A model generated the notes under the pieces. That model searched no databases, was not told the origin of the DNA, and saw nothing but the letters and a program-made list of their open reading frames with translations. From contig NZ_CP101655.1 of assembly GCF_028830055.1 (NCBI RefSeq), positions 5,669,316 to 5,733,315 on the forward strand: a stretch of 64,000 bases of DNA, read 5' to 3'. Positions 55,784 through 64,000 of the stretch are shown here, piece after piece (within the stretch, counting starts at the first letter, position 1; the number at the start of each line of letters is the position of its first letter). The DNA comes from Pseudomonas serboccidentalis (GTDB lineage: Bacteria; Pseudomonadota; Gammaproteobacteria; Pseudomonadales; Pseudomonadaceae). The position numbers and the translations under genes were made by a program.

Positions 55784-57841
55784 ATGCAGGCTTTCTTGTC
55801 ACCGGGGATCAAATTGCTGGGGCGGTTTGGCTTCGCGCGTAAATTCCAGCTGTTGTTTCTGTTGTTCATTCTGCCGTTGGCCGGCAGCCTGCTGATGATC
55901 GGCCAGGACTACCGCGCCAAGCTCAACCTGATTTCCGGCGAACGCGCCGGCGTGCGCCAGTTGCTCAGCCTCGACGCGCTGGACAACCTGCTCGCCGCCC
56001 AACGTGACCGTGCCGCCCGTTGGCGCGCCACCGAAACCAATCGCCAGCCGACCCCGGCCACTCTCGCCGCCATGGCTGCATTCGACGCCGTGCAACCGGC
56101 CCTCGTGCAAGCTACCAGTGATCTGGGCAATGCGCTGAGCAAGGAAGGTGCCGAAGGTGAAACCCTTGCCCGCTATCAAGCGTTGCAAACCGCACTCGGC
56201 GGTCTGGATTCGAAAAGCCTCAGCAGTGTCGGCTGGTGGCCGGACGGTTATGAGCGTTTCACCAACGCCCTCAGCGCCCTGCAAGCCTTGCGTGAGCAGA
56301 TCGTCATGGACAACCGCCTGACCCTCGCGCCGTGGCTGGAAACCTACCTGCTGACGCAGATCTCCACGCAGCACGCGCCGGACCTGATCGAGCGCGTCGG
56401 CCGCCTCGCCGCCGTCGGTCAGGCTTCGGTAGTCTCGGGCCAGTTCACCCTGCAAAGCCGCCTGCAATTGCGCGATCTGCGCAGTCGCATCGGCGACGCC
56501 CGCGAGCAACTGGTGAAAACCGCCAGTTTGCTCGAAGCACGGCTGCCGAGCGACTTGCAGACCTGGGCCGGCCAATATCACGACAACCTCAAGCGCCTCG
56601 ATGCCGGCCTGAAGGTGCTGGATGACGGCGTGTTCGGCGGCAGCATCACCCTCAAGCCCGAAGACTTCGAACGCAGCCTCGACGCACTGCTCGGCGATCT
56701 CGCCTCGTTGCGCCAGCAATCGCTGCTCTCGCTGGATCAGCGCCTCGACGCCTACCACGCTTCGGCGATTCGCCAGTTCATTGTGGTCGCCGCCGTGTTC
56801 GGTTGCCTGCTGCTGGCGGCTTTGTATCTGTTCGTCTGCCTGCAAGCCTCGATCCGCCGCAGCGCCAGCGGCATCACCCTGCTCGCCGAAGCCCTGCGCG
56901 ACGGCAACCTCAGCCTGCAAGTGCCAGTGGTGGGCCGCGATGAGCTGGCGGCGATCAGCACCGCACTCAACGTCGCCGTGGTGCAATTGCGCACCAGCAT
57001 GCTCGGGGTCGATCACGAAACCTCGCAACTGAGTCACGCCGTGCGCAGCCTCAACGATCATTCCAGCGGCGCGCTGAGTGAAGTCGAGGCGCAGCAGTTG
57101 CAGATCAGCCAGATCGCCGCCGCTGCCACGCAACTGGCCGCGACCTCGCAAGGCGTCGCGCAGAGTTGCGAACAGGCCTCCGGCAGCGCTCAACACACCC
57201 GACGCATCGCCGCCGACAGCAGCCGCGACAGTCAGCGCACCACCGCGAGCATTCAGCAGCTCAATCAACGCTTGAACGAGACCGCCGCCGCACTCGGTCG
57301 AGTCAGCGAACAGGGGCAGCAGATTCAACTGGTGGTCGACACCATTCGTGGCGTGGCCGAGCAGACCAACCTGCTGGCGCTCAACGCCGCGATCGAGGCC
57401 GCGCGCGCCGGCGAACAGGGTCGCGGTTTTGCCGTGGTCGCCGATGAAGTCCGCAGCCTGTCGCAACGCACTCAGTCATCGACCGCGCAGATCGCCGGCA
57501 CGGTCGACAGCCTGCGCGCCACGGTCAACGAGGCGGTGAGCCTGATGGAAGCGGCGTGCGGCCAGGCGCAGTCGGATGCCGAGGCCGTGACCGGTCTGGG
57601 TGAGCGTCTGGGCGAGATTGCCAGCGCAGTGCAGAGCGTCACCGACACCCTGGCGCAGATCGCCACGGCGGTCGAGGAACAGGCGAGTACCGCCGATGAA
57701 GTCAGCGGCAATATCCAGCAGGTCGATCAGGCGGCTGTGCGTCTGCTTGAAGGCGCGCGGGCGGTGAATCTGGCGGCGGACACCCTGAGTCAGGGCAGCA
57801 AGGCCCTGAGCGACAACACCGCACGCTTCCGCCTCAGTTGA
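55784..57841 (+). CDS. Methyl-accepting chemotaxis protein with helical periplasmic domain
   Basis: 685 residues from ATG 55784 (GAGG upstream). TM1 about 20-42; a ~290-residue periplasmic region that looks mainly alpha-helical (Leu/Gln/Ala-rich; NIT-like or four-helix bundle rather than Cache); TM2 about 331-353; HAMP; signalling tip [23 protein letters not shown] (about 524-546). The C-terminus has no CheR-binding pentapeptide. Ligand unknown. Its stop region overlaps that of the converging LysR gene by 8 bp. Confidence 0.9.
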   Translation: MQAFLSPGIKLLGRFGFARKFQLLFLLFILPLAGSLLMIGQDYRAKLNLISGERAGVRQLLSLDALDNLLAAQRDRAARWRATETNRQPTPATLAAMAAFDAVQPALVQATSDLGNALSKEGAEGETLARYQALQTALGGLDSKSLSSVGWWPDGYERFTNALSALQALREQIVMDNRLTLAPWLETYLLTQISTQHAPDLIERVGRLAAVGQASVVSGQFTLQSRLQLRDLRSRIGDAREQLVKTASLLEARLPSDLQTWAGQYHDNLKRLDAGLKVLDDGVFGGSITLKPEDFERSLDALLGDLASLRQQSLLSLDQRLDAYHASAIRQFIVVAAVFGCLLLAALYLFVCLQASIRRSASGITLLAEALRDGNLSLQVPVVGRDELAAISTALNVAVVQLRTSMLGVDHETSQLSHAVRSLNDHSSGALSEVEAQQLQISQIAAAATQLAATSQGVAQSCEQASGSAQHTRRIAADSSRDSQRTTASIQQLNQRLNETAAALGRVSEQGQQIQLVVDTIRGVAEQTNLLALNAAIEAARAGEQGRGFAVVADEVRSLSQRTQSSTAQIAGTVDSLRATVNEAVSLMEAACGQAQSDAEAVTGLGERLGEIASAVQSVTDTLAQIATAVEEQASTADEVSGNIQQVDQAAVRLLEGARAVNLAADTLSQGSKALSDNTARFRLS

Positions 57842-58736
57842 TCAGTGCTTCGGGGAAGTCCGCTTCCAGCTCGGTCTTGAGCCACTGGATAAACCACGCC
57901 ACATCCGCCGAGAGCTCGGCGGACGGCGTCAGTACCCGGTAGCTTTCGAGCTTCACCTGAGCGTCCACGGCGCGCACCAATTTGCCGGATTTGAGTTCCT
58001 CGCGAACCAGCACTTCGTTGGCCAGCGCAATGCCCTGCCCGCTCTCGGCCACCGACAGCGCGTGATCGTTGTTGACGTAGAGCATGTCGGAGTTGAGGTG
58101 AATATCCAGGTCATGAGCGGCGAACCACAGGTTCCACCATTCGCCGTCATCGACATGGATCAACTCGTGGCGGACCAGATCCGCCGGGCCGGTCACAGGC
58201 CCGATACTGGCGAGGTATTGCGGGGTGCAGATCGGAAACACGCGCGGGCAGATCAGCGCCTCACGTGAGTCGGCGTACTGCCCGTCGAGGCCGTAGACGA
58301 TCCCCAGATCGGCGCTCTTGCCATCGACTTCGGTGAAGGTCGAGTTCGGCTCGATGGCGAACTTCAAACCCGGCCGCAAATGGCGCATCGCTTCGATCCG
58401 TGGCATCAACCAGCGCTTGGCAAAACCCGGCACTACCATGATCCGCAACCAGCGCTCGGCGTCCTTGGGTTGCGCCTCGTTGCCGGCCTCGATGATCAAC
58501 TGCAGGGCGGCGGCGATCTTGCGGTGGTACTTCTCCCCCGCCGGTGTCAGGTTGACCCCGCGCGAAGTACGCTCGAACAGCTGAATGCCCAGCCAGTCCT
58601 CGAGCAACTTCACGTGCCGGCCAATCGCCGGCTGGGTCACGTGCAGGGCTTTCGAGGCCTCGACATAGCTGCCCAGACGGGCGGCGGCATCAAATGCACG
58701 CACCGCGTTGAGCGGCGGCAAACGGTGGTCGGGCAT
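57834..58736 (-). CDS. LysR-family transcriptional regulator (GcvA-like)
   Basis: Start at ATG 58736 (MPDHRLPPLNAVRAFD) gives 300 residues. The N-terminal helix-turn-helix FDAAARLGSYVEASKALHVTQPAIGRHVKLLEDWLG (about 15-50) and the GcvA-type opening LPPLNAVRAFDAAARL place it in the GcvA branch. The effector domain follows. It is divergent from the polyamine-type ABC operon starting at 58964, so control of that operon is likely. No effector can be named. Confidence 0.88.
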   Translation of the reverse strand: MPDHRLPPLNAVRAFDAAARLGSYVEASKALHVTQPAIGRHVKLLEDWLGIQLFERTSRGVNLTPAGEKYHRKIAAALQLIIEAGNEAQPKDAERWLRIMVVPGFAKRWLMPRIEAMRHLRPGLKFAIEPNSTFTEVDGKSADLGIVYGLDGQYADSREALICPRVFPICTPQYLASIGPVTGPADLVRHELIHVDDGEWWNLWFAAHDLDIHLNSDMLYVNNDHALSVAESGQGIALANEVLVREELKSGKLVRAVDAQVKLESYRVLTPSAELSADVAWFIQWLKTELEADFPEALIN

Positions 58737-58963
58737 GATTCCTGGCACCTTTGGCTATTAAATTAACTAACACCTGCCATGTTTAAATTGAAGTTTCGCC
58801 CCGCGCAACCCCTCGCTGATAATCGAGCCACAGCAGAATAAAAAAACAGCTGGTTTCACCCCGTACGCAATCTCGATCCTGCCCAGAAAAATAATATCCA
58901 TGGCCCGACTGATTGGCTGACTTGCAGCGCAATCGCAGGCGATGGGGGAATCGGAGGTAACGC

Positions 58964-60082
58964 ATGAATGCCCTGCATTCGCTGCAAACGCTGGCGGTGT
59001 CCATCCGCTCGGTGCGCAAGGTTTACGGTGATCCAAACACCGGTCCGGTGGCGTTGAAAAACATCGACCTGGACATTCGCGACAACGAATTCTTCACCCT
59101 GCTCGGCCCGTCCGGCTGCGGCAAGACCACGCTGCTGCGGATGATCGCCGGCTTTGAATTTCCCACTCAGGGCGAAATCCTGCTCTACGGCGAAAACATC
59201 GCCGACCGCCCGCCGTTCCAGCGCCCGGTCAATACGGTGTTCCAGCATTACGCGCTGTTCCCGCACATGACCATCGCCGAGAACCTGGCCTTCGGCCTCG
59301 AATCGCAGCCGATGGGCAAAGTGCTGAACAAAGCGCAGATCGCCGAGCGCGTGCGCGAGATGCTCGCACTGGTGCAGATGGAGCGCTTCGCCAATCGCAA
59401 GCCGGCGCAGTTGTCCGGCGGCCAGCAACAACGTGTAGCGCTGGCCCGCGCCTTGGCGCCGCACCCGAAAGTCCTGCTGCTGGATGAGCCGCTGTCGGCA
59501 CTCGACCTCAAGCTGCGCCAGGCCATGCGCGAAGAGCTGAAAAGCATTCAGTCCAAGACCGGCATCACCTTCATCTTCGTCACCCACGACCAGGAAGAAG
59601 CGCTGACCATGTCCGACCGCATCGCCGTGCTGTCCGAAGGCGAAGTGCAGCAGGTCGGCCGCCCGGAAGACATCTACGAACGCCCGCGCAATCGCTTCGT
59701 CGCCGACTTCATCGGCGAAACCAACTTCATCCAGGGCACGGTCACAAAAGTCGAGGATGGCATGGCCTGGTTCGCCGGGCCGGCCGGGCATCCGCTGCCG
59801 GCGCAACCGTGCAGCGACGTGGCGGTCGGCGTCAGCGTGACCTTGTCCGTACGCCCCGAGCGCCTGCACCTGGTGCCCGCCGCGACCGAGGCCGCGCTGC
59901 CATGCCGGATCGAAGCACAGATTTATCTGGGCACCGACCTGCAATATCAGGTCAGTCTCGGCGACGGTTCGCGTCTCACCGTGCGCACACCCAACAGCGT
60001 CGACCAGAACCTGCGCTTTGCCGTCGGCAGTCAGGCCGGTCTGTTGTTCGACCGTGGAAGCGCCAGCGTCCTGCACGATTGA
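58964..60082 (+). CDS. Polyamine-type ABC transporter ATP-binding protein (PotA-like)
   Basis: 372 residues from ATG 58964, CGGAGGT upstream. Walker A GPSGCGKTTLL (about 47-57), signature LSGGQQQR (about 149-156), Walker B VLLLDEPLSALD (about 170-181), the H-loop in FVTHDQEEALTMSD, and a C-terminal TOBE domain. It energises import through the two permeases encoded next. First gene of a four-gene importer plus amidase. Confidence 0.93.
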   Translation: MNALHSLQTLAVSIRSVRKVYGDPNTGPVALKNIDLDIRDNEFFTLLGPSGCGKTTLLRMIAGFEFPTQGEILLYGENIADRPPFQRPVNTVFQHYALFPHMTIAENLAFGLESQPMGKVLNKAQIAERVREMLALVQMERFANRKPAQLSGGQQQRVALARALAPHPKVLLLDEPLSALDLKLRQAMREELKSIQSKTGITFIFVTHDQEEALTMSDRIAVLSEGEVQQVGRPEDIYERPRNRFVADFIGETNFIQGTVTKVEDGMAWFAGPAGHPLPAQPCSDVAVGVSVTLSVRPERLHLVPAATEAALPCRIEAQIYLGTDLQYQVSLGDGSRLTVRTPNSVDQNLRFAVGSQAGLLFDRGSASVLHD

Positions 60083-60097
60083 GCCCGAGGAGTTGCC

Positions 60098-61018
60098 ATG
60101 CACGCCTTACCGATTGCCAACACGCTGGAGCGCCGCAAGGCCTTCCAGAGTTTTCTCGGAGTCAGCCCGGCACTGGTCGCCATCGGCCTGTTTCTGTTGG
60201 TGCCGATCCTGATCGTCATCGGCTATTCGCTGATGGAAGCCAACCCCTACGGCGGGGTCAACAAAGTCTTCAGCAGCGACGCCTACACCTCGTTACTGTT
60301 CGAACGGCAAATGGACGACAGCCTCGCGTTCGCCGATTCCTACCTGATCATCGCCCTGCGTTCGGTGGGCATCGCCAGCCTGACCACGGTCATCACGTTG
60401 CTGATCGGATTTCCGGTGGCCGTTTGGCTGGCGATGCAGCCAGCGCATCGGCGTGGTTTGCTGATCTTTCTGATCACCGTGCCGTTCTGGGCCAACCTGC
60501 TGATCCGCACCTACGCGTGGATTCTGCTGCTGCGCAACACCGGGGTGATCAACAACAGTTTGCTGGGCATGGGCATCATCCATGAACCGTTGCAGTTGTT
60601 GTACACCGACGGCGCGGTGCTGCTGGGGCTGGTTTACACCTACGCGCCGTTCGTGGTGTTGCCGATCTACGCGACGCTGGAAAAGATGGATATTCGCCTG
60701 CTCGAAGCGGCTCAGGACCTGTATGCCGGGCGCGTGCGGACCTTGCGCAAAGTGGTGTTGCCGATCGCCAAACCGGGGATTCTCGCCGGCGCCATCCTCA
60801 CCTTCGTGCCGTGCCTGGGCGCGATGATCGCTCCGGAACTGCTCGGCGGCGGCACACGGATGATGCTCGGCAACCTGATCTTCCGGCAGTTCAGCGATGC
60901 GCGTAACTGGCCATTCGGCGCGGCGTTGTCGCTGGTGCTGATGGCCGCGGTGATGTTGGTGCTGACCGTGTATGCCCTGCGCGCCGAGCGCCAGCGCATC
61001 GCCAAGGGAGGTGTGTAA
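60098..61018 (+). CDS. Polyamine-type ABC transporter permease (PotB-like)
   Basis: A 306-residue inner-membrane protein with six helices. The cytoplasmic EAA loop LLEAAQDLYAGRVRTLRKVVLPIAKPGILAG (about 203-233) contacts the ATPase. Its stop overlaps the start of the second permease (TAATG). Confidence 0.92.
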   Translation: MHALPIANTLERRKAFQSFLGVSPALVAIGLFLLVPILIVIGYSLMEANPYGGVNKVFSSDAYTSLLFERQMDDSLAFADSYLIIALRSVGIASLTTVITLLIGFPVAVWLAMQPAHRRGLLIFLITVPFWANLLIRTYAWILLLRNTGVINNSLLGMGIIHEPLQLLYTDGAVLLGLVYTYAPFVVLPIYATLEKMDIRLLEAAQDLYAGRVRTLRKVVLPIAKPGILAGAILTFVPCLGAMIAPELLGGGTRMMLGNLIFRQFSDARNWPFGAALSLVLMAAVMLVLTVYALRAERQRIAKGGV

Positions 61019-61824
61019 TGCTCGCGCTATTCAAACGCAAAGGGCTGGGTGTGCAGGACTTCCCCGGCTTCGGCGGCTTCAGTTTCCTGTTCTATCTGTA
61101 CCTGTACGCGCCGATCGTGGTGCTGGTGGTGTTCTCGTTCAACGCCAACCAGTCGGCGACGGTGTGGACCGGTTTCAGCCTCGACTGGTATCGCGCCGCG
61201 TTCGCCAATCAGGCCTTGCGCCAAGCGGCCGGCAACAGCCTGTTGATCGCGGTCTGCGCAAGCATGATCGCAACCGCGATTGCCACCCTCGCCGCCCTCG
61301 GTACTTCGCGCGGCGCGAAATTCAAGGGCCTGCACTTGTCGATGGGCGCGATCATGCTGCCGCTGGTGCTGCCGGAAATTGTTGTCGGTGTGGCGACGCT
61401 GGCGCTGTTCTCGACCATTGGCCTGTCGCTGGGTTACGGCAACCTGATCATCGCTCATACGGTGTTCTGCATTCCGTTCGCCTACCTGCCGATCCGTGCG
61501 CGGCTGAACGACATGGACCTGTCGCTGGAACAAGCCTCCGCCGACCTCTATGCCGGCCCGTGGCGGACCTTTCGCAAGGTCACCCTGCCGCTGCTGATGC
61601 CGGGGATTTTCTCCGGGCTGATGCTGGCCTTCATCGTCTCGCTGGATAACTTCGTGATCTCGATGATGGTCTCGCAGGCCGGCACCACGACCCTGCCGAT
61701 CTTCATCTTCGGCCTGTTGCGCATGGGCGTGACACCCGACGTCAACGCCGTCTCGACCCTGATCCTGGGCGTCTCGGTGCTGTTCGTCAGCCTCTCTTAC
61801 CTGCTGGGCAAAAAGAACGCCTGA
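61018..61824 (+). CDS. Polyamine-type ABC transporter permease (PotC-like)
   Basis: A 268-residue inner-membrane protein with six helices. The EAA loop is LEQASADLYAGPWRTFRKVTLPLLMPGIFSG (about 168-198). The N-terminal YLYAPIVVLVVFSFN resembles PotC/PotI. Pairs with the upstream permease, overlapping by one base. Confidence 0.92.
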   Translation: MLALFKRKGLGVQDFPGFGGFSFLFYLYLYAPIVVLVVFSFNANQSATVWTGFSLDWYRAAFANQALRQAAGNSLLIAVCASMIATAIATLAALGTSRGAKFKGLHLSMGAIMLPLVLPEIVVGVATLALFSTIGLSLGYGNLIIAHTVFCIPFAYLPIRARLNDMDLSLEQASADLYAGPWRTFRKVTLPLLMPGIFSGLMLAFIVSLDNFVISMMVSQAGTTTLPIFIFGLLRMGVTPDVNAVSTLILGVSVLFVSLSYLLGKKNA

Positions 61825-61851
61825 ACCTTCCAAGAACTGTGGGGAAATCGC

Positions 61852-62898
61852 ATGAGCAAGTGGATAAAAAGCGTCGGCACTTCGTTGTTCCTGACTGTGC
61901 CGCTGGTCATGACCGGCAGTGTTCAGGCCGCGGAAAAACTCAACGTGGTGAGCTGGAGTGGTTACTTCTCGCCGGAGATTCTCGCCAAGTTCCAGAAGCA
62001 GACCGGCATCGAAGTCACCGTCGATTCCTACGATTCCAACGAGACCCTGCTGGCCAAACTGAAACAGGGCGGCGCCGGGTATGACGTGGCGATTCCCTCG
62101 CACCAGTTCATCCCGATCCTGATCAAGGAAAACCTGCTGGAGCGCTTCGATCCGGTCAAAGAGCCCTACTACGCCAGTGTTGTGGATAACCTGAAAAAGC
62201 CGAGCTGGGATCCGGAAGGCGCGTATTCAGTGCCGTTCATCTGGGGTACCACCAGCGTCGTGCTCGACAGTGCGCGCTACAAAGGCCCGGCCGACAGCTA
62301 CAAAGTTTTGTACGAGCCGCCAGCCGAGCTGCAGGGGCGAATCAACATGTTCGATTCGGTCAGCGACATGGTCGACATGGCCAGCCTTTACCTGAACATT
62401 CCGCTGTGCAGCGAAGACCCGAAACAGATGCAGCAAGTGCTGACGCTGCTCAAGGCACAAAAGCCGTTCGTGAAGACTTACAGTTCCAAGGCCGGCTCGA
62501 TCCGCGAGAACCTCGCTTCGGGTGAAATCGACATGTCGATGTTCTGGGGCGGCTCGTCGATGCGCGCCCGGGAGATGAAACCGACGCTGAAATACCTGTA
62601 CCCGAAAGAAGGCGTACTGGCCTGGGTCGACAACATGGTCATCCCCACCGGCAGCAAGAACCCGGCGAATGCCAAGGCGTTCATCGCCTTCCTCAGCCAG
62701 CCGGAAAACTCGGCGATGACGCAGAACTTCCTCAAGCACCAGAGCCCGATCAAAGGCGTGGAGCCGTTCCTCGATGCGGCGCTCAAGGACGCGCCGGAAT
62801 TGCACATTCCCGAGGGCACCAACGTGGTGTTCAGCAAGACCTGCGGTGAAGGCGCGATCCGTCTGGCCGACCGTCTCTGGACCAACCTGATGCGTTGA
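61852..62898 (+). CDS. Extracellular solute-binding protein, PotD/PotF-like
   Basis: A 348-residue periplasmic protein with a signal peptide (KSVGTSLFLTVPLVMTGSVQAA). VVSWSGYFSPEILAKFQKQTGI and YDSNETLLAKLKQGGAGYDVAIPS match the N-lobe of PotD. The C-lobe segment SGEIDMSMFWGGSSMRA differs from the usual polyamine pocket (often xxGWSGDA), so the ligand may be a modified amine or another compound. Fourth gene of the importer; terminator follows. Confidence 0.9.
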   Translation: MSKWIKSVGTSLFLTVPLVMTGSVQAAEKLNVVSWSGYFSPEILAKFQKQTGIEVTVDSYDSNETLLAKLKQGGAGYDVAIPSHQFIPILIKENLLERFDPVKEPYYASVVDNLKKPSWDPEGAYSVPFIWGTTSVVLDSARYKGPADSYKVLYEPPAELQGRINMFDSVSDMVDMASLYLNIPLCSEDPKQMQQVLTLLKAQKPFVKTYSSKAGSIRENLASGEIDMSMFWGGSSMRAREMKPTLKYLYPKEGVLAWVDNMVIPTGSKNPANAKAFIAFLSQPENSAMTQNFLKHQSPIKGVEPFLDAALKDAPELHIPEGTNVVFSKTCGEGAIRLADRLWTNLMR

Positions 62899-62905
62899 TC
62901 CCTGC

Positions 62906-62933
62906 CGCCCCGTCGAACTGGCGGGGCGTTTTT
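62906..62933 (+). terminator. Terminator after the binding-protein gene
   Basis: cgccccg, 9-base loop, cggggcg, TTTTT; 7 bp after the stop codon. It probably attenuates rather than fully separates transcription from the amidase gene. Confidence 0.8.
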
Positions 62934-62959
62934 CCAGCCGTCTGAAAGGCGCCGTTGTC

Positions 62960-64000
62960 ATGAACTCCAATAACATCAGCGAACTGGTCCTGCTGCAGGC
63001 CCATGAGCTCGCCGAACGCATCCGCCTGCGCCAGGTTTCCTGCCGGGAAGTGATGCAGACTTACCTTGCCCACATCGACCGCTTCAACCCGTTGGTGAAT
63101 GCGCTGATCAGCCTGCAATCACCGGAAAGTCTGTTGGCTCAAGCCGATACGCGCGACGCCGAGCTGGCCCGTGGCGAATACCGCGGCTGGATGCATGGCC
63201 TGCCCCACGCGATCAAGGATCTGTCGTTGACCCAGGGCATCCGCACCACGCTTGGCTCGCCGTTGTTCAAGGACTTCATGCCCGAGCGCGACGGCATCAT
63301 GGTCGAGCGAATCAAGGCTGCCGGCGCAACCATCATCGGCAAGACCAACACCCCGGAATTCGGCCTCGGTTCGCAGAGCTATAACCCGTTGTTTGGTGCG
63401 ACCGCTTGCGCGTACGACCCGAGCAAAACCGCAGGTGGCAGCAGCGGTGGCGCGGCGGCAGCGCTGGCGATGCATCTGGTGCCGGTGGCGGATGGCAGCG
63501 ACATGATGGGGTCGCTGCGTAATCCGGCGGCGTTCAACAACATCTTTGGTTTTCGACCGTCGCAGGGGCGTGTGCCGTTTGATGACAGCGCTGATCTGTT
63601 TTTCGATCAGTTGGGTTACGAAGGGCCGATGGCGCGCAGCGTGAGGGATGCGGCGCTGTTGCTGTCGGTGCAGGCCGGGGGCGATGCGCGGGCACCATTG
63701 TCGATCAGTGAGTCGGGCGAGGCATTTGCCGCGCCGCTGGAGCGTGACTTCAAAGGCACGCGGTTGGGATGGCTGGGAGACTTCAACGGTTACCTGCCGA
63801 TGGAGAGCGGTGTGCTGTCGCTGTGTGAGAAGACCTTTGCCGATTTTGAGAGTCTGGGTTGTCACGTTGAGTCGGCTGAGTCTGGGTTCGCGCCTGAGCG
63901 GCTGTGGAGCAGTTGGCGGACGCTGCGTCATTGGATGGTCGCGGGGTCTTTGGGCGCGACCTACGCCGATCCACAAAAACGCGCGTTGTTGAAACCGGAA
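62960..64000 (+). CDS. Amidase signature family enzyme (5' part, runs off window)
   Basis: The frame is open from ATG 62960 to the window end (347 codons). The Ser-cisSer-Lys triad of amidase-signature enzymes is present: Lys in HAIKDLSL (about 82), the cis-Ser in TAGGSSGGAAAAL (about 155-167) and the nucleophile Ser in GSDMMGSLRNPAA (about 178-190). It hydrolyses amides in the cytoplasm. Downstream of a Pot-like importer and a LysR regulator, it may act on the imported compound. The full family length is about 460-500 residues, so roughly a quarter is missing. Confidence 0.9.
   Translation, partial: MNSNNISELVLLQAHELAERIRLRQVSCREVMQTYLAHIDRFNPLVNALISLQSPESLLAQADTRDAELARGEYRGWMHGLPHAIKDLSLTQGIRTTLGSPLFKDFMPERDGIMVERIKAAGATIIGKTNTPEFGLGSQSYNPLFGATACAYDPSKTAGGSSGGAAAALAMHLVPVADGSDMMGSLRNPAAFNNIFGFRPSQGRVPFDDSADLFFDQLGYEGPMARSVRDAALLLSVQAGGDARAPLSISESGEAFAAPLERDFKGTRLGWLGDFNGYLPMESGVLSLCEKTFADFESLGCHVESAESGFAPERLWSSWRTLRHWMVAGSLGATYADPQKRALLKPE

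Noticed and set aside
58880..58900. A-rich segment resembling a Crc/Hfq catabolite-repression motif before the ABC operon
   Set aside because: It lies about 70 bases upstream of the start codon, too far for the usual translational block, and short A-rich runs occur by chance.

Overview
The window is a chromosome segment from a Pseudomonas of the P. fluorescens group. Three lines of evidence agree: high-GC codon use throughout; gene order between about 23.6 and 53.9 kb matching the P. aeruginosa PA4640-PA4673 block and the P. putida PP_0719-PP_0751 block as I remember them (mqo, hpt, upp, uraA, hemH, phrB, murI, moeB, prmC, prfA, hemA, TPR lipoprotein, lolB, ispE, tRNA-Gln, prs, rplY, pth, ychF); and fifteen REP-type inverted repeats of the three sequence families typical of this group. 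I see no insertion sequence, prophage or CRISPR array.

Layout. 0-0.6 kb: 3' end of a large secreted RTX protein gene. 0.7-9.0 kb: a lipid-related cluster on the minus strand, in transcription order an AlkK-like acyl-CoA ligase, a DUF1302 outer-membrane protein, a DUF1329 lipid-transfer-like protein and a MalT/AlkS-type LuxR regulator. 9.1-22.9 kb: mixed genes: MFS exporter with divergent AraC regulator, LysE exporter, 2-hydroxyacid dehydrogenase, rsmC, a manganese exporter behind a yybP-ykoY riboswitch, LoiP-like protease, a chemoreceptor, SRAP protein with two small partners, an acyltransferase, and small unknown genes. 23.6-30.9 kb: mqo, hpt, upp-uraA, hemH-yfcH.

31.1-40.9 kb is the most interesting part: a renalase-like flavoprotein and a Trp-rich peptide, then nine tightly overlapping genes: a TudS-DUF1722 (RudS-type) protein, a MerR/LitR-type regulator without a B12 motif, photolyase, an NTF2-like protein, an SDR, an FAD oxidoreductase, DUF1365, a CFA-synthase-like methyltransferase and DUF2878. 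The promoter of this operon carries two copies of a TRTACA-N12-TGTACA box placed over the -35 element and the start of transcription, and a third, slightly degenerate copy precedes the renalase gene. I read this as a light or photo-oxidative stress regulon combining DNA repair, tRNA thio-base removal and membrane lipid remodelling.

40.9-53.9 kb: YkgJ-type protein, PagL lipid A deacylase, then the minus-strand operon hemA-prfA-prmC-moeB-murI and the plus-strand run TPR-lolB-ispE-tRNA-Gln-prs-rplY-pth-ychF. A tRNA-type promoter appears to lie inside ispE, and a long fold-back RNA element lies between rplY and pth. 54.1-64 kb: an Fsr-like MFS exporter, a second chemoreceptor, and a LysR regulator divergent from a PotABCD-like ABC importer followed by an amidase that runs off the window end.
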